Below are positions 53,810-64,000 of a DNA stretch of 64,000 nucleotides, piece after piece. How positions within the stretch are numbered: the first letter of the stretch is position 1; each line of letters starts with the position of its first letter. The position numbers and the translations under genes are program-made. Below the pieces are notes generated by a model that did no database searches, had not been told where the DNA came from, and was given only the letters and a program-made list of their open reading frames with translations. The DNA is from Candidatus Accumulibacter necessarius (GTDB lineage: Bacteria > Pseudomonadota > Gammaproteobacteria > Burkholderiales > Rhodocyclaceae), in NCBI GenBank assembly GCA_017302435.1, contig JAFLDL010000004.1:1-64000 (forward strand), in the 5' to 3' direction.

Positions 53810-55090
53810 TTACCAGGCCTTGAAAACCGCTTCGGCGGCGCCAATGGTGGCGGCGATATCGGCCTCGCTGTGCGCGGCTGAAACGAAGCCGGCCTCAAAA
53901 GCCGATGGCGCAAAATAGTGGCCGGCATCGAGCATCGCATGGAAGAAGCGGTTGAAGGCGTCCTTGTCGCATGCCATCACCTCGGCGTAGCTCTGCGGGC
54001 AGGCAGAACGGAAATACAGCCCGAACATGCCGCCGATCGCCTGTGCGGAGAACGCCACCCCCTGTTTTTGCGCTGCGGCAACGAGTCCGTCAGTCAGTTG
54101 TCTGGTGCGTTGCGCCAGCAACTCGTGGATGCCGCCCGCCTGCAACAGTCTCAGCGTCGCCAGGCCGGCAGCGACCGCGACCGGATTGCCGGACAGGGTG
54201 CCCGCCTGGTAAACCGGACCGAGCGGAGCGATCCTGGCCATGATGTCGCGCCGGCCGCCAAATGCACCGACCGGCATGCCCCCGCCGATCACCTTCCCGA
54301 GTGTCGTCAGATCCGGAGTGACGTCATAGAGACCTTGTGCACCCTGCGGACCGACGCGGAAGCCGGTCATCACCTCGTCGAAGATCAGGACCGAGCCGTT
54401 GCCGCTGCACAGCTTGCGCATCGTCTGCAGGAAAGCCGGCCGCGGGGCTATCAGGTTCATGTTGCCGGCGACCGCTTCGACAATGACGGCGGCAATCTGC
54501 GAACCATGCTCGGCAAAGGCGGCTTCGAGCCCGGCGCTGTCGTTATAGTCGAGAACCAGGGTGTGCCTGGCCACATCAGCCGGCACACCACCAGAACTCG
54601 GATTGCCGAAAGTGAGCATTCCCGAGCCGGCCTTAACCAGCAGGCTGTCCGAGTGGCCGTGATAGCAGCCCTCGAACTTGATCAGCAGATCACGCCCGGT
54701 GAAGCCGCGCGCCAACCGGATGGCGCTCATCGTCGCCTCGGTCCCCGAACTCACCAGACGAACCATTTCGAGCGACGGCAGCAGCTCGCACAGCAGCTCG
54801 GCCATCTCGACCTCGCTTTCCGTCGGGGCGCCGAAGGACAGTCCCCTGGCGGCCGCCTCCTGCACCGCGGCGACCACCACCGGATGCGCGTGGCCGAGGA
54901 TCAGCGGCCCCCAGGATCCGACATAGTCGATGTAGCTCTTGCCATCGGCATCGGTGACGCAGGCACCGGAACCGGCGGCGAAGAAGCGCGGCGTACCGCC
55001 GACCGAACGAAATGCCCGCACGGGCGAGTTGACGCCGCCCGGGATGTGCTGCTGGGCGCGCTCAAAGAGTTGTTGATTGCGGAAACTCAC
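53810..55090 (-). CDS. hemL: glutamate-1-semialdehyde 2,1-aminomutase HemL
   Basis: 426 residues when started at the GTG at 55090, matching the usual length. AAGGAA lies 7 nt upstream, and the first residues [20 protein letters not shown] fit the family. Longer in-frame starts would overlap thiE further. PLP-binding Lys is in [18 protein letters not shown]. Other blocks are [33 protein letters not shown] and [12 protein letters not shown]. It makes 5-aminolevulinate for haem. It overlaps the thiE 3' end by 29 nt. Confidence 0.94.
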   Translation of the reverse strand: MSFRNQQLFERAQQHIPGGVNSPVRAFRSVGGTPRFFAAGSGACVTDADGKSYIDYVGSWGPLILGHAHPVVVAAVQEAAARGLSFGAPTESEVEMAELLCELLPSLEMVRLVSSGTEATMSAIRLARGFTGRDLLIKFEGCYHGHSDSLLVKAGSGMLTFGNPSSGGVPADVARHTLVLDYNDSAGLEAAFAEHGSQIAAVIVEAVAGNMNLIAPRPAFLQTMRKLCSGNGSVLIFDEVMTGFRVGPQGAQGLYDVTPDLTTLGKVIGGGMPVGAFGGRRDIMARIAPLGPVYQAGTLSGNPVAVAAGLATLRLLQAGGIHELLAQRTRQLTDGLVAAAQKQGVAFSAQAIGGMFGLYFRSACPQSYAEVMACDKDAFNRFFHAMLDAGHYFAPSAFEAGFVSAAHSEADIAATIGAAEAVFKAW

Positions 55091-55730
55091 GCCAGTCTTC
55101 CTTGAAAAGTTGATCATAGGCCGCCGCGCGAGCGGCCACGTCGGGCGCCTCGAAAAGGTCACTGATCACCGCCAGCATGTCGGCGCCGGCAGCCAGCAGG
55201 GGCGCAGCATTGTCTACGGTAATGCCGCCGATGGCGCAGGCCGGCAGCCGCAACTCGGAACGGCAGCGCGCGAAAAGCGACAGCGGCGCGCGCTGCGCCA
55301 AGGGTTTGGTCGACGAGGCATGCACCGCCCCGAAAGCAACATAATCGGCCCCCGCCGATACCGCGGCGCGGGCGCGTTCAAAGTCGGCATAACAGGAGGC
55401 GCCCAACAGGCGGCCAGGAGCCAGCGCTTGCCGCGCTGCCCGCAGATCACCATCGGCGGCTCCGAGATGCACGCCGTCGGCATCAACCGCCAACGCCAGG
55501 GCAAGATCGTCATTGATCAGCAGGCGCGCGCCAAACGGCTTGCAGAGGCTGAGCAGGGCACGCGCGGCCTCCGCGCGCCGCGCCTCGTGGGGACGCTTGT
55601 CCCGGTATTGGATGATTGCCGCACCCCCACTCAAGGCCGCCCCGACCCGAGCGAGCAGCGTCGCCACCGACAGACCCTCCGGCGTGATCGCGTAAAGGCC
55701 GCGCAGCGTGTGGCGAACGGGTTCAACCAT
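55062..55730 (-). CDS. thiE: thiamine-phosphate synthase ThiE
   Basis: 222 residues from the ATG at 55730, which overlaps the thiD stop by 8 nt. Blocks are [37 protein letters not shown] (diphosphate/phosphate region), [49 protein letters not shown] and [12 protein letters not shown]. It joins HMP-PP and the thiazole phosphate. The open frame extends upstream through thiD, but that part is shadow. Confidence 0.93.
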   Translation of the reverse strand: MVEPVRHTLRGLYAITPEGLSVATLLARVGAALSGGAAIIQYRDKRPHEARRAEAARALLSLCKPFGARLLINDDLALALAVDADGVHLGAADGDLRAARQALAPGRLLGASCYADFERARAAVSAGADYVAFGAVHASSTKPLAQRAPLSLFARCRSELRLPACAIGGITVDNAAPLLAAGADMLAVISDLFEAPDVAARAAAYDQLFKEDWREFPQSTTL

Positions 55731-56559
55731 CAGCCACACCATCGCCAGCGCGGGTCCGGAAAAAGCGGTCCGGGATGAACTGACCCTTCCCGGGTCGGAA
55801 ACCGGCAGCCAGCGACTGCCAGGTGTATTCCTGGGCAACCCGGACGGCCTGTTCCACCGCCAGACCCAGGGCCAGATAGGCGGCGATGGCCGAGGCGAGC
55901 GTGCAGCCCGAACCGTGGTAGCTTCCGGGCAGGCGGTCCCAGGGATCGCTGCGTAGCCATCCGATGCGCCGGCAATAAAGGCTATTCACCACCCGCTCCG
56001 TATCGTCATGGGTGCCGGTCAACAGGACATGGCCGCAGCCAAAGTCGAGCAGGCGCTGCGCGCAGTCGGCCAGCGTTCGCTGACGATCGTCGCCATCGTC
56101 GCCCTGCGCCAGGCGGCGGGCTTCGAGAGAATTTGGCGTCAGGATGGTCGTCAGTGGCATCAACCGTTGGCGCAGGCCAGCGATCATCTCCTCGTCGGCC
56201 AGCTCGTCGCCACGCCCGGAAGCGAGCACAGGGTCGACAACCAATGGGATATCCGGGTAGTCGGCGACGATCCCGGCGATCACCGCGATATTCTCGCCGC
56301 TGCCGAGGAGGCCGATCTTGAAAGCCGCAACCTGCATGTCCTCCAGCAAACGCCGCGCCTGATCCTCGACACAGTTCGCAGCGACTGCCAAAACGCTGCC
56401 CACGCCGACCGTATCCTGCACGGTCAGCGCCGTCACCACCGACAGGGGATGGCAGCCGATCGACGAGATGGTCATCAAATCGGCCTGCAGCCCGGCCCCC
56501 CCGGAGGGATCGCTGGCGGCGAAGGTAAGAACGATGGGCGGGGCGGAGCGTCGGTTCAT
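55723..56559 (-). CDS. thiD: hydroxymethylpyrimidine (phosphate) kinase ThiD
   Basis: 278 residues from the ATG at 56559 ([20 protein letters not shown]). Ribokinase-fold motifs are [52 protein letters not shown] and the anion-hole/catalytic [19 protein letters not shown]. It supplies HMP-PP to ThiE in the same operon (thiD-thiE-hemL, all overlapping). Divergent from the rubredoxin gene. Confidence 0.94.
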   Translation of the reverse strand: MNRRSAPPIVLTFAASDPSGGAGLQADLMTISSIGCHPLSVVTALTVQDTVGVGSVLAVAANCVEDQARRLLEDMQVAAFKIGLLGSGENIAVIAGIVADYPDIPLVVDPVLASGRGDELADEEMIAGLRQRLMPLTTILTPNSLEARRLAQGDDGDDRQRTLADCAQRLLDFGCGHVLLTGTHDDTERVVNSLYCRRIGWLRSDPWDRLPGSYHGSGCTLASAIAAYLALGLAVEQAVRVAQEYTWQSLAAGFRPGKGQFIPDRFFRTRAGDGVADG

Positions 56560-56666
56560 GGGGGCAAACTGGCATCGGGAAAACACTTGCCCGACAAACT
56601 CTTGGCAGCGGCGCGAGGGTTTGGCTAGAATCCAAACATTTCCTCGCCGATTCTAACCGAAAACCG

Positions 56667-56864
56667 ATGACGACCGCGCACACTGCAAGCGACCAACCCT
56701 ATCAGACCTGGATGTGCCTTACCTGTGGCTTTGTTTATGACGAGGCTGCCGGCCTGCCGGAAGAGGGCATCGCGCCAGGTACCCGCTGGCTGGATATACC
56801 GATCAACTGGACTTGTCCGGAATGTGGAGCGCGCAAGGAGGACTTTGAAATGGTCGAAATCTGA
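56667..56864 (+). CDS. rubredoxin
   Basis: 65 residues. Two Cys pairs, CLTCG (about 17-20) and CPECG (about 50-53), coordinate one Fe. The conserved [18 protein letters not shown] and [17 protein letters not shown] blocks are typical. Small cytosolic electron carrier. First gene before the pil-chp cluster, an arrangement common in betaproteobacteria, probably sharing its promoter region with divergent thiD. Confidence 0.95.
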   Translation: MTTAHTASDQPYQTWMCLTCGFVYDEAAGLPEEGIAPGTRWLDIPINWTCPECGARKEDFEMVEI

Positions 56865-56964
56865 AGACAATGCGGTATAGTACCGGCAGAAGGAAATCAT
56901 GTTACATCCGGGACTTCCATAGACTTCCATAAAGCAACGCCCCGGAACACTCTGGAGGAGAGAA

Positions 56965-57360
56965 TTGGCTGAAGCTGCAAATCTGCGCGGCGTCAAAGTC
57001 ATGGTCATCGACGACAGCAATACCATCCGGCGAAGTGCGGAAATCTTCCTTGTTCAGGCCGGCTGTCAGGTGTTGCTCGCCGAGGACGGCTTTGATGCGC
57101 TGGCAAAAGTTGCCGATCACCAGCCTGACGTGATTTTCTGCGACATCGTAATGCCGCGGCTGGACGGCTATCAGACCTGTGCCTTGATCAAGAAGAGCCA
57201 GCGCTTCCGCTCGACGCCAGTGATCATGCTGTCATCCAAGGACGGCCTTTTTGACCGCGCACGTGGCCGTATGGTCGGCTCCGACCGCTATCTGACGAAG
57301 CCATTCACCAAAGACAGTCTGCTGCAAACGGTCGCAACTTTTGCACCGGCATCAGCCTGA
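56965..57360 (+). CDS. pilG: twitching-motility response regulator PilG
   Basis: 131 residues, TTG start with GGAGGAG just upstream. Single receiver domain: acidic pocket VMVIDDSNTIRRSAE, phospho-Asp60 in VIFCDIVMPRLDGYQTC, conserved Lys in RYLTKPFTKDSL. It receives phosphate from the ChpA kinase and promotes pilus extension through PilB in the Pil-Chp system. No output domain, as expected. Confidence 0.93.
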   Translation: MAEAANLRGVKVMVIDDSNTIRRSAEIFLVQAGCQVLLAEDGFDALAKVADHQPDVIFCDIVMPRLDGYQTCALIKKSQRFRSTPVIMLSSKDGLFDRARGRMVGSDRYLTKPFTKDSLLQTVATFAPASA

Positions 57361-57405
57361 AGAAACCGGAACGTGCTGCAAGGCTGCTGGGGAGGCCAAG
57401 AGGAC

Positions 57406-57768
57406 ATGAGCATCAGGAAAATCCTGGTCGTTGACGATTCACCGACCGAACGTCATGTACTGACGGCATTGCTGACCAGCAAGGGATATGAAGTGATTAC
57501 CGCACAGAGCGGCGAAGAGGGGATTGCGAAAGCGAAAAGCGAGTTGCCGGACCTTGTCTTGATGGACGTCGTCATGCCCGGCCTCAATGGTTATCAGGCA
57601 ACGCGAACCTTGACCCGTGATCCCGCGACGAGGAACATTCCGGTGATCGTCTGCACAACCAAGAGCCAGGAGACGGACAAGATCTGGGGCTTGCGTCAAG
57701 GCGCCCAGGACTACCTGGTCAAGCCAGTCAACGGCCAGGAGTTGCTGGCCAAGATCGCAGCGCTCTAG
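57406..57768 (+). CDS. pilH: twitching-motility response regulator PilH
   Basis: 120 residues from the ATG at 57406 with GAGGA upstream. A stand-alone receiver: ILVVDDSPTERHVLTALL, phospho-Asp54 in LVLMDVVMPGLNGYQATR, Lys in DYLVKPVNGQEL. In the Pil-Chp system PilH acts as a second CheY-like protein, thought to favour retraction or to act as a phosphate sink for ChpA. Confidence 0.93.
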   Translation: MSIRKILVVDDSPTERHVLTALLTSKGYEVITAQSGEEGIAKAKSELPDLVLMDVVMPGLNGYQATRTLTRDPATRNIPVIVCTTKSQETDKIWGLRQGAQDYLVKPVNGQELLAKIAAL

Positions 57769-57782
57769 ACGGTCGCCAGGGC

Positions 57783-58292
57783 ATGAGCAAGAAGATCAGC
57801 CTGCATGAATTTCAGTCCTACCTGGCGGCGCGACTTGCCGGCACCAGCAACCAGAGTTCGGCCGGTCTGCTTGGCGTTCAGGCGGGACCAGACTACTGGC
57901 TGCTCGACCTGGCAGACTCGGGCGAAATCGTTCCGCTGACCCCGCTGACCGAGGTGCCGTTGACCAAACCCTGGTTCGCGGGTATCGCCAACATTCGCGG
58001 GAACCTGCACTCGGTGGTTGACCTGTCAGCCTTTGTCGGCAAGGAAGCAACGCCGAGAAATACCAGCTCGCGGCTACTCCTGATTGGTACCCGCCATGGC
58101 AGCAACGCCGCCTTGCTGGTGAACCGGATGATCGGCCTGCGCAATGTCGAGGCCTTGAACCCCGAAGCGGCTGCGCCAGACGCACAGGCCTGGGCACCCG
58201 AAGCCTATACGGACAACGAAGGACGCCGCTGGAGCAAACTCAAGGTGCGAGAACTGCTGGCTGACGAGGCGTTCATGGACATTGGCGTTTGA
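57783..58292 (+). CDS. pilI: CheW-like coupling protein PilI
   Basis: 169 residues. The CheW fold is seen in LGVQAGPDYWLLDLADSGEI, LTKPWFAGIANIRGNLHSVVDLSAFVG and LLIGTRHGSNAALLVNRMIG. It links the receptor PilJ to the ChpA kinase. It begins 14 nt after pilH. Confidence 0.92.
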   Translation: MSKKISLHEFQSYLAARLAGTSNQSSAGLLGVQAGPDYWLLDLADSGEIVPLTPLTEVPLTKPWFAGIANIRGNLHSVVDLSAFVGKEATPRNTSSRLLLIGTRHGSNAALLVNRMIGLRNVEALNPEAAAPDAQAWAPEAYTDNEGRRWSKLKVRELLADEAFMDIGV

Positions 58293-58364
58293 GACGCTGT
58301 CGCATCAAGGAATCCTCGACAAGAGCGGTTTGCCTGGTCGAGGACGTGTAACCGGAGAAGAAAG

Positions 58365-60530
58365 ATGACGCTCAAACTCAAGCTACCGGCTTTCTTGTCC
58401 CGGACCCCAGATCCGGCAGGCGAGACCGTTACGGCGCGCACGGTGCTGGATTCGGACCGGCCGGCAAGCCAGCGGAAAATCCCGTTTTCGGCCGATCTGC
58501 TGCGCCAGTTCCCGGTTGCCAAACAACTCCAGGTACTTGGTGGCTGTCTGGTGCTGGTGATGCTGCTGATTGCGATCGTGGTCTACCGTGACAACCGCCA
58601 GGCGACTTTCAACACCGCCTATATTGCGACTGCCGGCGATATGCGAATGCTTTCTCAGCGCCTGGCAAAATCCTCCAGCCTGGCCCTGCTGGGTGACCCG
58701 GTCGCGTTCAAGCAATTGCGGGAATCGCGTGACAGCTTCGCCAGCAATCTTGAGCGACTGACGAGCGGCGGCGACCTCGCCGCCAGCTGGGTGCCACCCT
58801 CGCCCGAGCGTGTGCAGCCACAGTTGCAGGCACTGACCCAGATTTGGGAAAAGACCGACAAGAACGCGTCTCGATTGCTCGAAATCGAGAAGAATCTGAT
58901 TTCGCTCGGCAAGGACGTCGCCTTGATCAACGACAAGAATCCGCAGTTGCTCGACCTGTCGGAACACGTGGCAGCGCTCAAGCTGCAGAGCAGCGCCGGT
59001 GTCCGTGAGATTGCTGCCGCTAACCAGCTGGTGATGCTGACCCAGCGGATTGCGAAAAACGCCAGCGCACTCCTGCTTGGCGATGCGATCGACCCGGAAA
59101 TAGCCTTCCTCCTGGGCAAGGACACGAACACGTTTCGTGACACGATACAGGCACTGAGCAAGGGCAGTGAAGCGATGCGCATCGGCGCGACGACAGACCC
59201 CGATACGAAACGGAAGCTGGGCGAACTCGACGCCAGTTTTGTCGAGTACCGGGCTGCTGTTGGTGGAATCCTCGGCAACATGCAGAAACTCGTCATCGCC
59301 AAACAGGCGGGTTCGCAGATCTTCCGTGACAGCGAAGAGTTGCTTGAAGTCACCAATGCCCTCGCGCAAGCGTACCAGAGCAGTGGCATGAACCGGACCG
59401 CCTATGGCATCGTGCTGCTGGTGCTGATCGCTCTGGCGATTGCACTGGTCGTTCTGCTCGCCAGAACCTACCTGACGGAGAGTCAGCGTCAGGCCGAACA
59501 GGCCGAGCAGGGCCGGCGTGAAACCGAGGCGGTCAACCGCCAGAATCAGGACGCGATCCTGCGCCTGATGAACGAACTCGGCGACCTTGCGGACGGCGAT
59601 CTGACGGTCACGGCGACGGTCTCCGAGGACATCACCGGTGCCATCGCGGACTCGATCAACTACACGATCGAAGAGCTGCGCGTGCTCGTCGGCCGCATCA
59701 ACGATGCGGCGGGACGAGTGACGCTGGCGACCGAAATCGCTCAGCAGACCTCCAACGAGTTGCTCGCTGCGGCAGAACGTCAGTCCGCTGAAATCAAGTC
59801 CGCTGGCCAGTCGGTCCTGAGCATGGCCTCTTCGATGACCGCCGTTTCCGGTGACGCCAACCAGTCGGCAACCGTGGCACGCCAGTCACTGGCCGCGGCC
59901 GGCAAGGGTGCGCGGGCAGTCGAAGACTCGATCAAGGGCATGAACAAGATCCGTGAGCAAATCCAGGAGACCTCGAAGCGGATCAAGCGTCTCGGTGAGT
60001 CATCACAGGAGATTGGTGAGATAGTCGAACTGATTTCCGACATCACCGAGCAGACCAACGTGCTGGCGCTCAATGCCGCCATTCAGGCGGCTTCTGCCGG
60101 TGAAGCCGGGCGCGGCTTCACCGTCGTTGCCGAGGAAGTGCAGCGCCTGGCGGAACGTTCCGGCGAGGCAACGAAACAGATCGGAGCGATCGTCAGGACC
60201 ATCCAGACCGACACCCAGGACACGGTCTCGGCGATGGAGGAGTCCACCCGTGGCGTGGTCGAAGGAGCCAGGCTCTCCGATGCGGCCGGCCAGGCGCTGG
60301 CAGAGATCGGTGAGGTTTCCCGAGCGCTGACGACGCTGATTGAAAACATCTCGGGTGCCACGCGGGAGGCAGCCGACTCGGCGACCAAAGTGGCGCGCAA
60401 GATGCAGGAAATATTGCTGGTTACCGGGCAAACGACCGCCGGGACGCAGAAAACAGCGACGGCAATTGGTGAACTGGCCGGTCTGGCGACCGAGCTGAAG
60501 GGTTCCGTAGCCGGCTTCAAGGTAATCTGA
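58365..60530 (+). CDS. pilJ: methyl-accepting chemoreceptor PilJ
   Basis: 721 residues. TM1 is at about 63-82 and the periplasmic domain at about 85-340, with two PilJ-type sensor modules ([20 protein letters not shown] and [20 protein letters not shown] repeat the same motif). TM2 is at about 345-368, followed by HAMP and a cytoplasmic signalling helix pair with the conserved tip [20 protein letters not shown] (about 565-584), the site of interaction with PilI/ChpA. It senses surface contact or pilus retraction. Ribosome site GGAGAAGAAAG before the ATG. Confidence 0.95.
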   Translation: MTLKLKLPAFLSRTPDPAGETVTARTVLDSDRPASQRKIPFSADLLRQFPVAKQLQVLGGCLVLVMLLIAIVVYRDNRQATFNTAYIATAGDMRMLSQRLAKSSSLALLGDPVAFKQLRESRDSFASNLERLTSGGDLAASWVPPSPERVQPQLQALTQIWEKTDKNASRLLEIEKNLISLGKDVALINDKNPQLLDLSEHVAALKLQSSAGVREIAAANQLVMLTQRIAKNASALLLGDAIDPEIAFLLGKDTNTFRDTIQALSKGSEAMRIGATTDPDTKRKLGELDASFVEYRAAVGGILGNMQKLVIAKQAGSQIFRDSEELLEVTNALAQAYQSSGMNRTAYGIVLLVLIALAIALVVLLARTYLTESQRQAEQAEQGRRETEAVNRQNQDAILRLMNELGDLADGDLTVTATVSEDITGAIADSINYTIEELRVLVGRINDAAGRVTLATEIAQQTSNELLAAAERQSAEIKSAGQSVLSMASSMTAVSGDANQSATVARQSLAAAGKGARAVEDSIKGMNKIREQIQETSKRIKRLGESSQEIGEIVELISDITEQTNVLALNAAIQAASAGEAGRGFTVVAEEVQRLAERSGEATKQIGAIVRTIQTDTQDTVSAMEESTRGVVEGARLSDAAGQALAEIGEVSRALTTLIENISGATREAADSATKVARKMQEILLVTGQTTAGTQKTATAIGELAGLATELKGSVAGFKVI

Positions 60531-60556
60531 GCGCTGGATTGGAGAGATTGTCCCTG

Positions 60557-63500
60557 ATGAATGCCCCGACGGACTTCGACATCGGCCCGCTGACCTGGGT
60601 CAAGAGCGAGATCGACCTCGCACTCGAGCGTGCCGACCAGGCGCTGCAAGCGTTTTCTGCCAGTGCTGCCGATGGCGATGGCGATCTCACCCAGATCAGG
60701 TTCTGTCGCACCCATCTGCACCAGGTCGAAGGTGCCTTGACGATCGTCGGTCTGGACGGAGTTACCCAATGTGCCGAAGCTCTCGAGTCCCTGCTTGAGG
60801 CAATCGAGAAACAGGAGCGGCCCGCCGACCCGGCTTCGATCAACCTTGCGCTAAGAGCGCTGGCCGCGCTGCGCCATTATCTGGACGATCTCATCAGCGG
60901 CCAGCCCAACCAGCCCCTGAAACTCTTGCCACTCTACCGTGAGGTGCAAGCGGCACGCGGCCAGGGGCGCGTATTCCCGAGCGATCTCTTCTTTCCCGAC
61001 CTCCGTGTGCGGCCACCACGTCGTTCCGGCCCACCGGTCAGACTCGTACACAGCGAGTTTGACCACCGCCTCCGGCAGCATAGAGCACACTTCCAGCGTG
61101 GCCTGCTGTCGTGGTTGCGTGCCCCGAAGGAAGGCGCTGGCGTACCGGAGATGCTCGACGCCGTCAGACGGATCGAGGCGATCCAGGAAACACCGTCGGC
61201 CCGTGCCTTCTGGTGGGTCGCCACGGCTTTTCTGACCGCACTCGGGGAACGCGCGCTGCCGGCAGATGCCGATGCCAGGCAGCTATGCAGCCGCATCGAT
61301 CTGCAGACTCGCCGCCTGCTGGAGGGTTCGACCAACGTGGCCGAGCGCCTGATGCGCGATGCGCTGTATCTCGTCGGCAGTGCCAGCAGCAACCATCGTG
61401 CGGTGCGCCGGGTAAAGGACGCCTACCAGTTGGCCGCCTTGATGCCGAGAGAGGTCAGCCCTGCCCCGGTCGCGCAGGAGTCGCTCCGCCGCCGGCTGCG
61501 TGAAGCAATCGCTGCCACCGAAGAGAGCTGGAACAGGTTCTGCGCCGGCAGCATGCAGGTCCTGCCGGCATTCCGGACAAATGCCGCTGCACTGTCAACG
61601 CTGGTCGACGAGCTGGCGCACGTCGACTACTGCCGCCTGGTGCAGGCCATTGCCGAGGTGGCCAGCTTTCTCGCCGAAACGCCTTCTCGCCACAGCGAAG
61701 CACTGGCCATGGAAACCGCAACGGCCATCCTGCTCGCCCAGAACGCGCAGGAAAACATCCAGTACCTGGGCGGCAGTTTTTCGCACCAGGTCGACGTCAT
61801 GGTCGCCCGAATTCAGGGCTGCCTTCGCGGAAGCCCACCCCAACCCGGGTCAGAGCTGCCGTCGCTCGACGAAATATCCCGCCAGGCACAGGAGAAAATG
61901 CTCGTTGGCCAGGTTGCCAGGGAGATCAAGAGTAACCTTGCACAAATCGAACAGGTTCTCGATGCATTCTTCCGCGATGCCGACAAGCGTGCCGAACTGA
62001 ATGGTCTGGATACCCCACTGCGACAGGTTATCGGCGCCCTCAGCATGATGCGGCATGACGGCGCCGTAACCGTGCTGCGCCAGTGTGCGAAAGACATCGA
62101 ACGGTTCTCCGGGTCGGAATATGTCCCCCAGGAGCCTGACTTCGAAGGCGTTGCCGAGCAACTGTCGCTGGTCGGCTTCTTCGTCGATACGATGCAGACC
62201 GGTGCGGGTGATTTCGACCGCTTCGTCAGCCAGATGAAAGCCGGTACGGCCGGGGCTGCCGCCGAGGAAGAGGCGGCAACCGTCGAACAGGAGCTGGAGC
62301 AGCAAAAGCGTGAAGCGCACGCCCTGCTGGTCGCACTCAAGGAGCAGCCCGGTGATGCCGGGCTGCGTCAGGAAGTGCGGCAGAATCTGGCGGCGCTGCA
62401 GAAGGACGCCGACCTGGTCGCCGACAAGCAACTTGGGCAGCAAACCAAGCACGTCCTCTCGGCGCTGGCGGCCGGTGGCGATGCCGCCCAGCAGATTGAT
62501 GCGGCGATGGCAACGCTCAAACCGCAGATGCCGGAAGCTCCCCCGCCCTCGGCAGAAACCATTCAGCTCGCGCAGGCCACTGCCGAGGAAGTGGACGCCG
62601 AGTTGCTGGGAATCTTCCTCGAAGAAGCCGACGAGGTGCTTGCCAGCATTGACGCAAACCTGCAGCGGTTAAGGGAACAGCCACACGACGTGGACCTGCT
62701 GACCGTGATTCGTCGTTCGGCCCACACCCTCAAGGGCAGCGGCCGGATGGTCGGGCTCAAGGATCTCGGCGATACGGCGTGGTCGATAGAACAGGTTCTC
62801 AACTTCTGGCTGCAACAGGAACAGGAAGTCACGCCAGATCTCCTCGACCTGATCGGACAGGCTCACACCGTTTTTTCCGCCTGGATCGAGCATCTGAAGA
62901 CCGGGCAAGGCCAGATACCCGATGCGGGCGGCATGGTCGATCTGGCCGACGCCTTGAGAGGCGGCAGTGAAACACTCTTGCTGTCACCGCTGGCGAGTGT
63001 TGCCGCCAGGCCAGCAACGGAGCGAGGTGAGACGACAGCGGCCGAACTGGCTATCGACGCCGGCGTTGTCGCTGCGGCTCCGATTGCCGCCCTGCCGGCT
63101 GAACCGATACAGCTGCCGCGCGCGGGTCTTTCTATCGCTCCCGATCTGGCCGAGATTTTCAGGGAAGAGGCTGCGGCTCACCTGGCCACCCTGGAGCGCG
63201 AGTTCACGCGACTTCAAACAGACCCTGCCGCCCCGACAACGCATGAAATGTATCGAGCTGCCCACACCCTGGCGGGCATCGCCGGCACCGTCGGAATTCC
63301 GGCGGTCAACTGCCTGAGCCACGCGCTCGAACGTGCACTAGTGCGCCGCAACCAGGGCGCACAGCGCGACAGCCTTGAAGCGTTTGAGACGGTCCGCCAG
63401 GCGATTGCCGCCCTCGCCTTGATGCTGGCGGACGTCGCACGCGAACATGAACCCGAGGAATTCCCTGCCCTGCTCGATGAGCTCGGCACCCTGTACCCGG

Positions 63501-64000
63501 AGCCGCTCGTCGACCAGCAGGCAGTGCCCGTCCAGGCCGACGACAGAGAGGAAACAGCGCCGGCCGAACAGGCGGCTGCGATCGGTGGCACCGAGCCAGC
63601 GGCCAGCGAGGCCGCTGCCGTTGACGTCCCACAACTTCAGGACGAACTTGACGAGCAGTTGCTGCCCCTGTTCCTTGAAGAGGCGCTCGATCTCAACCAG
63701 AACATCGCTGCGCAGTTGCACGCCTGGCGCAATAATCCCGCCGATACCGAACCGGTCCGCCGACTCGCGCGCCTGTTCCATACCCTCAAGGGTAGCGCAC
63801 GCATGGCCGGCGCGATGAATCTCGGTGAGCTGACACACGCCATTGAGACGCGCATGCAGGAAGCGCAGGAAGCCGGTCGCGCGCCGCTCGAACTGATCGA
63901 CGACATCGACAATGCCTTCGACGTGATTGTCCAGATTGTCGAGCGGCTGCAGCGTGGCGAGACCTCCGATGCGCCGGTCGAGATATCCGATCAAGCGGCC
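60557..64000 (+). CDS. chpA: Pil-Chp hybrid histidine kinase ChpA/PilL, N-terminal 1148 residues (runs off right edge)
   Basis: ATG at 60557, open to the window end exactly at a codon boundary. The N-terminus is FimL-like (about 1-540) with a degenerate phosphotransfer-like HQVEGALTIVG (His55). True Hpt-type sites follow: His723 in HTLKGSGRMVGL, His903 in HTLAGIAGTVGI and His1075 in HTLKGSARMAGAM, each in a four-helix domain separated by Ala/Glu/Pro-rich linkers (e.g. about 1005-1030). The catalytic ATPase, CheW-like and receiver domains expected for this CheA relative should lie past the edge. It phosphorylates PilG and PilH. Last visible gene of rubredoxin-pilGHIJ-chpA. Confidence 0.92.
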   Translation, partial: MNAPTDFDIGPLTWVKSEIDLALERADQALQAFSASAADGDGDLTQIRFCRTHLHQVEGALTIVGLDGVTQCAEALESLLEAIEKQERPADPASINLALRALAALRHYLDDLISGQPNQPLKLLPLYREVQAARGQGRVFPSDLFFPDLRVRPPRRSGPPVRLVHSEFDHRLRQHRAHFQRGLLSWLRAPKEGAGVPEMLDAVRRIEAIQETPSARAFWWVATAFLTALGERALPADADARQLCSRIDLQTRRLLEGSTNVAERLMRDALYLVGSASSNHRAVRRVKDAYQLAALMPREVSPAPVAQESLRRRLREAIAATEESWNRFCAGSMQVLPAFRTNAAALSTLVDELAHVDYCRLVQAIAEVASFLAETPSRHSEALAMETATAILLAQNAQENIQYLGGSFSHQVDVMVARIQGCLRGSPPQPGSELPSLDEISRQAQEKMLVGQVAREIKSNLAQIEQVLDAFFRDADKRAELNGLDTPLRQVIGALSMMRHDGAVTVLRQCAKDIERFSGSEYVPQEPDFEGVAEQLSLVGFFVDTMQTGAGDFDRFVSQMKAGTAGAAAEEEAATVEQELEQQKREAHALLVALKEQPGDAGLRQEVRQNLAALQKDADLVADKQLGQQTKHVLSALAAGGDAAQQIDAAMATLKPQMPEAPPPSAETIQLAQATAEEVDAELLGIFLEEADEVLASIDANLQRLREQPHDVDLLTVIRRSAHTLKGSGRMVGLKDLGDTAWSIEQVLNFWLQQEQEVTPDLLDLIGQAHTVFSAWIEHLKTGQGQIPDAGGMVDLADALRGGSETLLLSPLASVAARPATERGETTAAELAIDAGVVAAAPIAALPAEPIQLPRAGLSIAPDLAEIFREEAAAHLATLEREFTRLQTDPAAPTTHEMYRAAHTLAGIAGTVGIPAVNCLSHALERALVRRNQGAQRDSLEAFETVRQAIAALALMLADVAREHEPEEFPALLDELGTLYPEPLVDQQAVPVQADDREETAPAEQAAAIGGTEPAASEAAAVDVPQLQDELDEQLLPLFLEEALDLNQNIAAQLHAWRNNPADTEPVRRLARLFHTLKGSARMAGAMNLGELTHAIETRMQEAQEAGRAPLELIDDIDNAFDVIVQIVERLQRGETSDAPVEISDQAA

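Overview
The window is high-GC DNA with the gene content and gene order of a betaproteobacterium. The best guess, by inference only, is Rhodocyclales close to 'Candidatus Accumulibacter'. Supporting content: a rubredoxin-pilG-pilH-pilI-pilJ-chpA twitching/chemosensory cluster next to thiD-thiE-hemL, a CysTWA sulfate importer carrying its own CysB-type regulator, Bpt plus Aat N-end-rule transferases, propionyl-CoA synthetase with an AcuI-type reductase, and a glutathione-dependent formaldehyde pathway. Most of the window is ordinary chromosome.

Layout. 1-0.9 kb: a transposase running off the left edge, inserted next to the first ~40 codons of a type I restriction methylase (hsdM). 1.2-8.7 kb: a DUF2252 gene, then on the minus strand a tightly overlapping sbp-cysT-cysW-cysA-cysB operon and a second sulfate-binding-protein gene with its own terminator. 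8.8-10.9 kb: a broken sensor-propeller fragment, a DMT exporter and a YitT protein. 10.9-14.7 kb: a two-gene module of a CHAT (caspase-like) protein and a ComEC-like metallo-beta-lactamase protein, the best candidate here for an undescribed conflict-type system. 15-20 kb: a nitroreductase, a HAMP sensor without an output domain, and fbpC-aat-bpt. 20.6-23.4 kb: iron permease and binding protein with a Fur-like site. 23.5-34 kb: NlpC hydrolase, acuI, a REC-GGDEF protein whose two signature sites are both degenerate, prpE, SRAP protein, HDOD-REC-GGDEF protein, fghA-adhC, DUF1178, tRNA-Leu and tRNA-Gly. 34.4-37.5 kb: GNAT, membrane-anchored alpha/beta hydrolase, DUF433 and a small ORF.

37.5-44.5 kb is a graveyard of a conjugative element: fused pieces of trbI and trbJ, trbK, trbL with several stops, a piece of a SulP permease, an IS91-type transposase with one internal stop, an apparently intact nucleotidyltransferase/HEPN toxin-antitoxin-like pair, a broken TraC/TOPRIM primase and an ArdC remnant. 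44.6-56.6 kb returns to chromosome: cutA-dsbD, a secreted beta-helix protein, two tandem kup potassium transporters (one with a G10 tract immediately before its start), a CorA protein with an MgtE-N-like front half, and hemL-thiE-thiD. 56.7-64 kb is the Pil-Chp chemosensory operon, whose histidine kinase continues past the right edge.

Functionally the window combines nutrient uptake (sulfate, ferric iron, K+, Mg2+), propionate and formaldehyde metabolism, c-di-GMP and type IV pilus signalling, and two accessory zones (0-15 kb and 37-44.5 kb). Several real genes are absent from a simple long-ORF list because they run off an edge, are broken or are short. These are the left-edge transposase, the hsdM fragment, chpA, the 46-codon ORF at 37.4 kb and the tRNAs.
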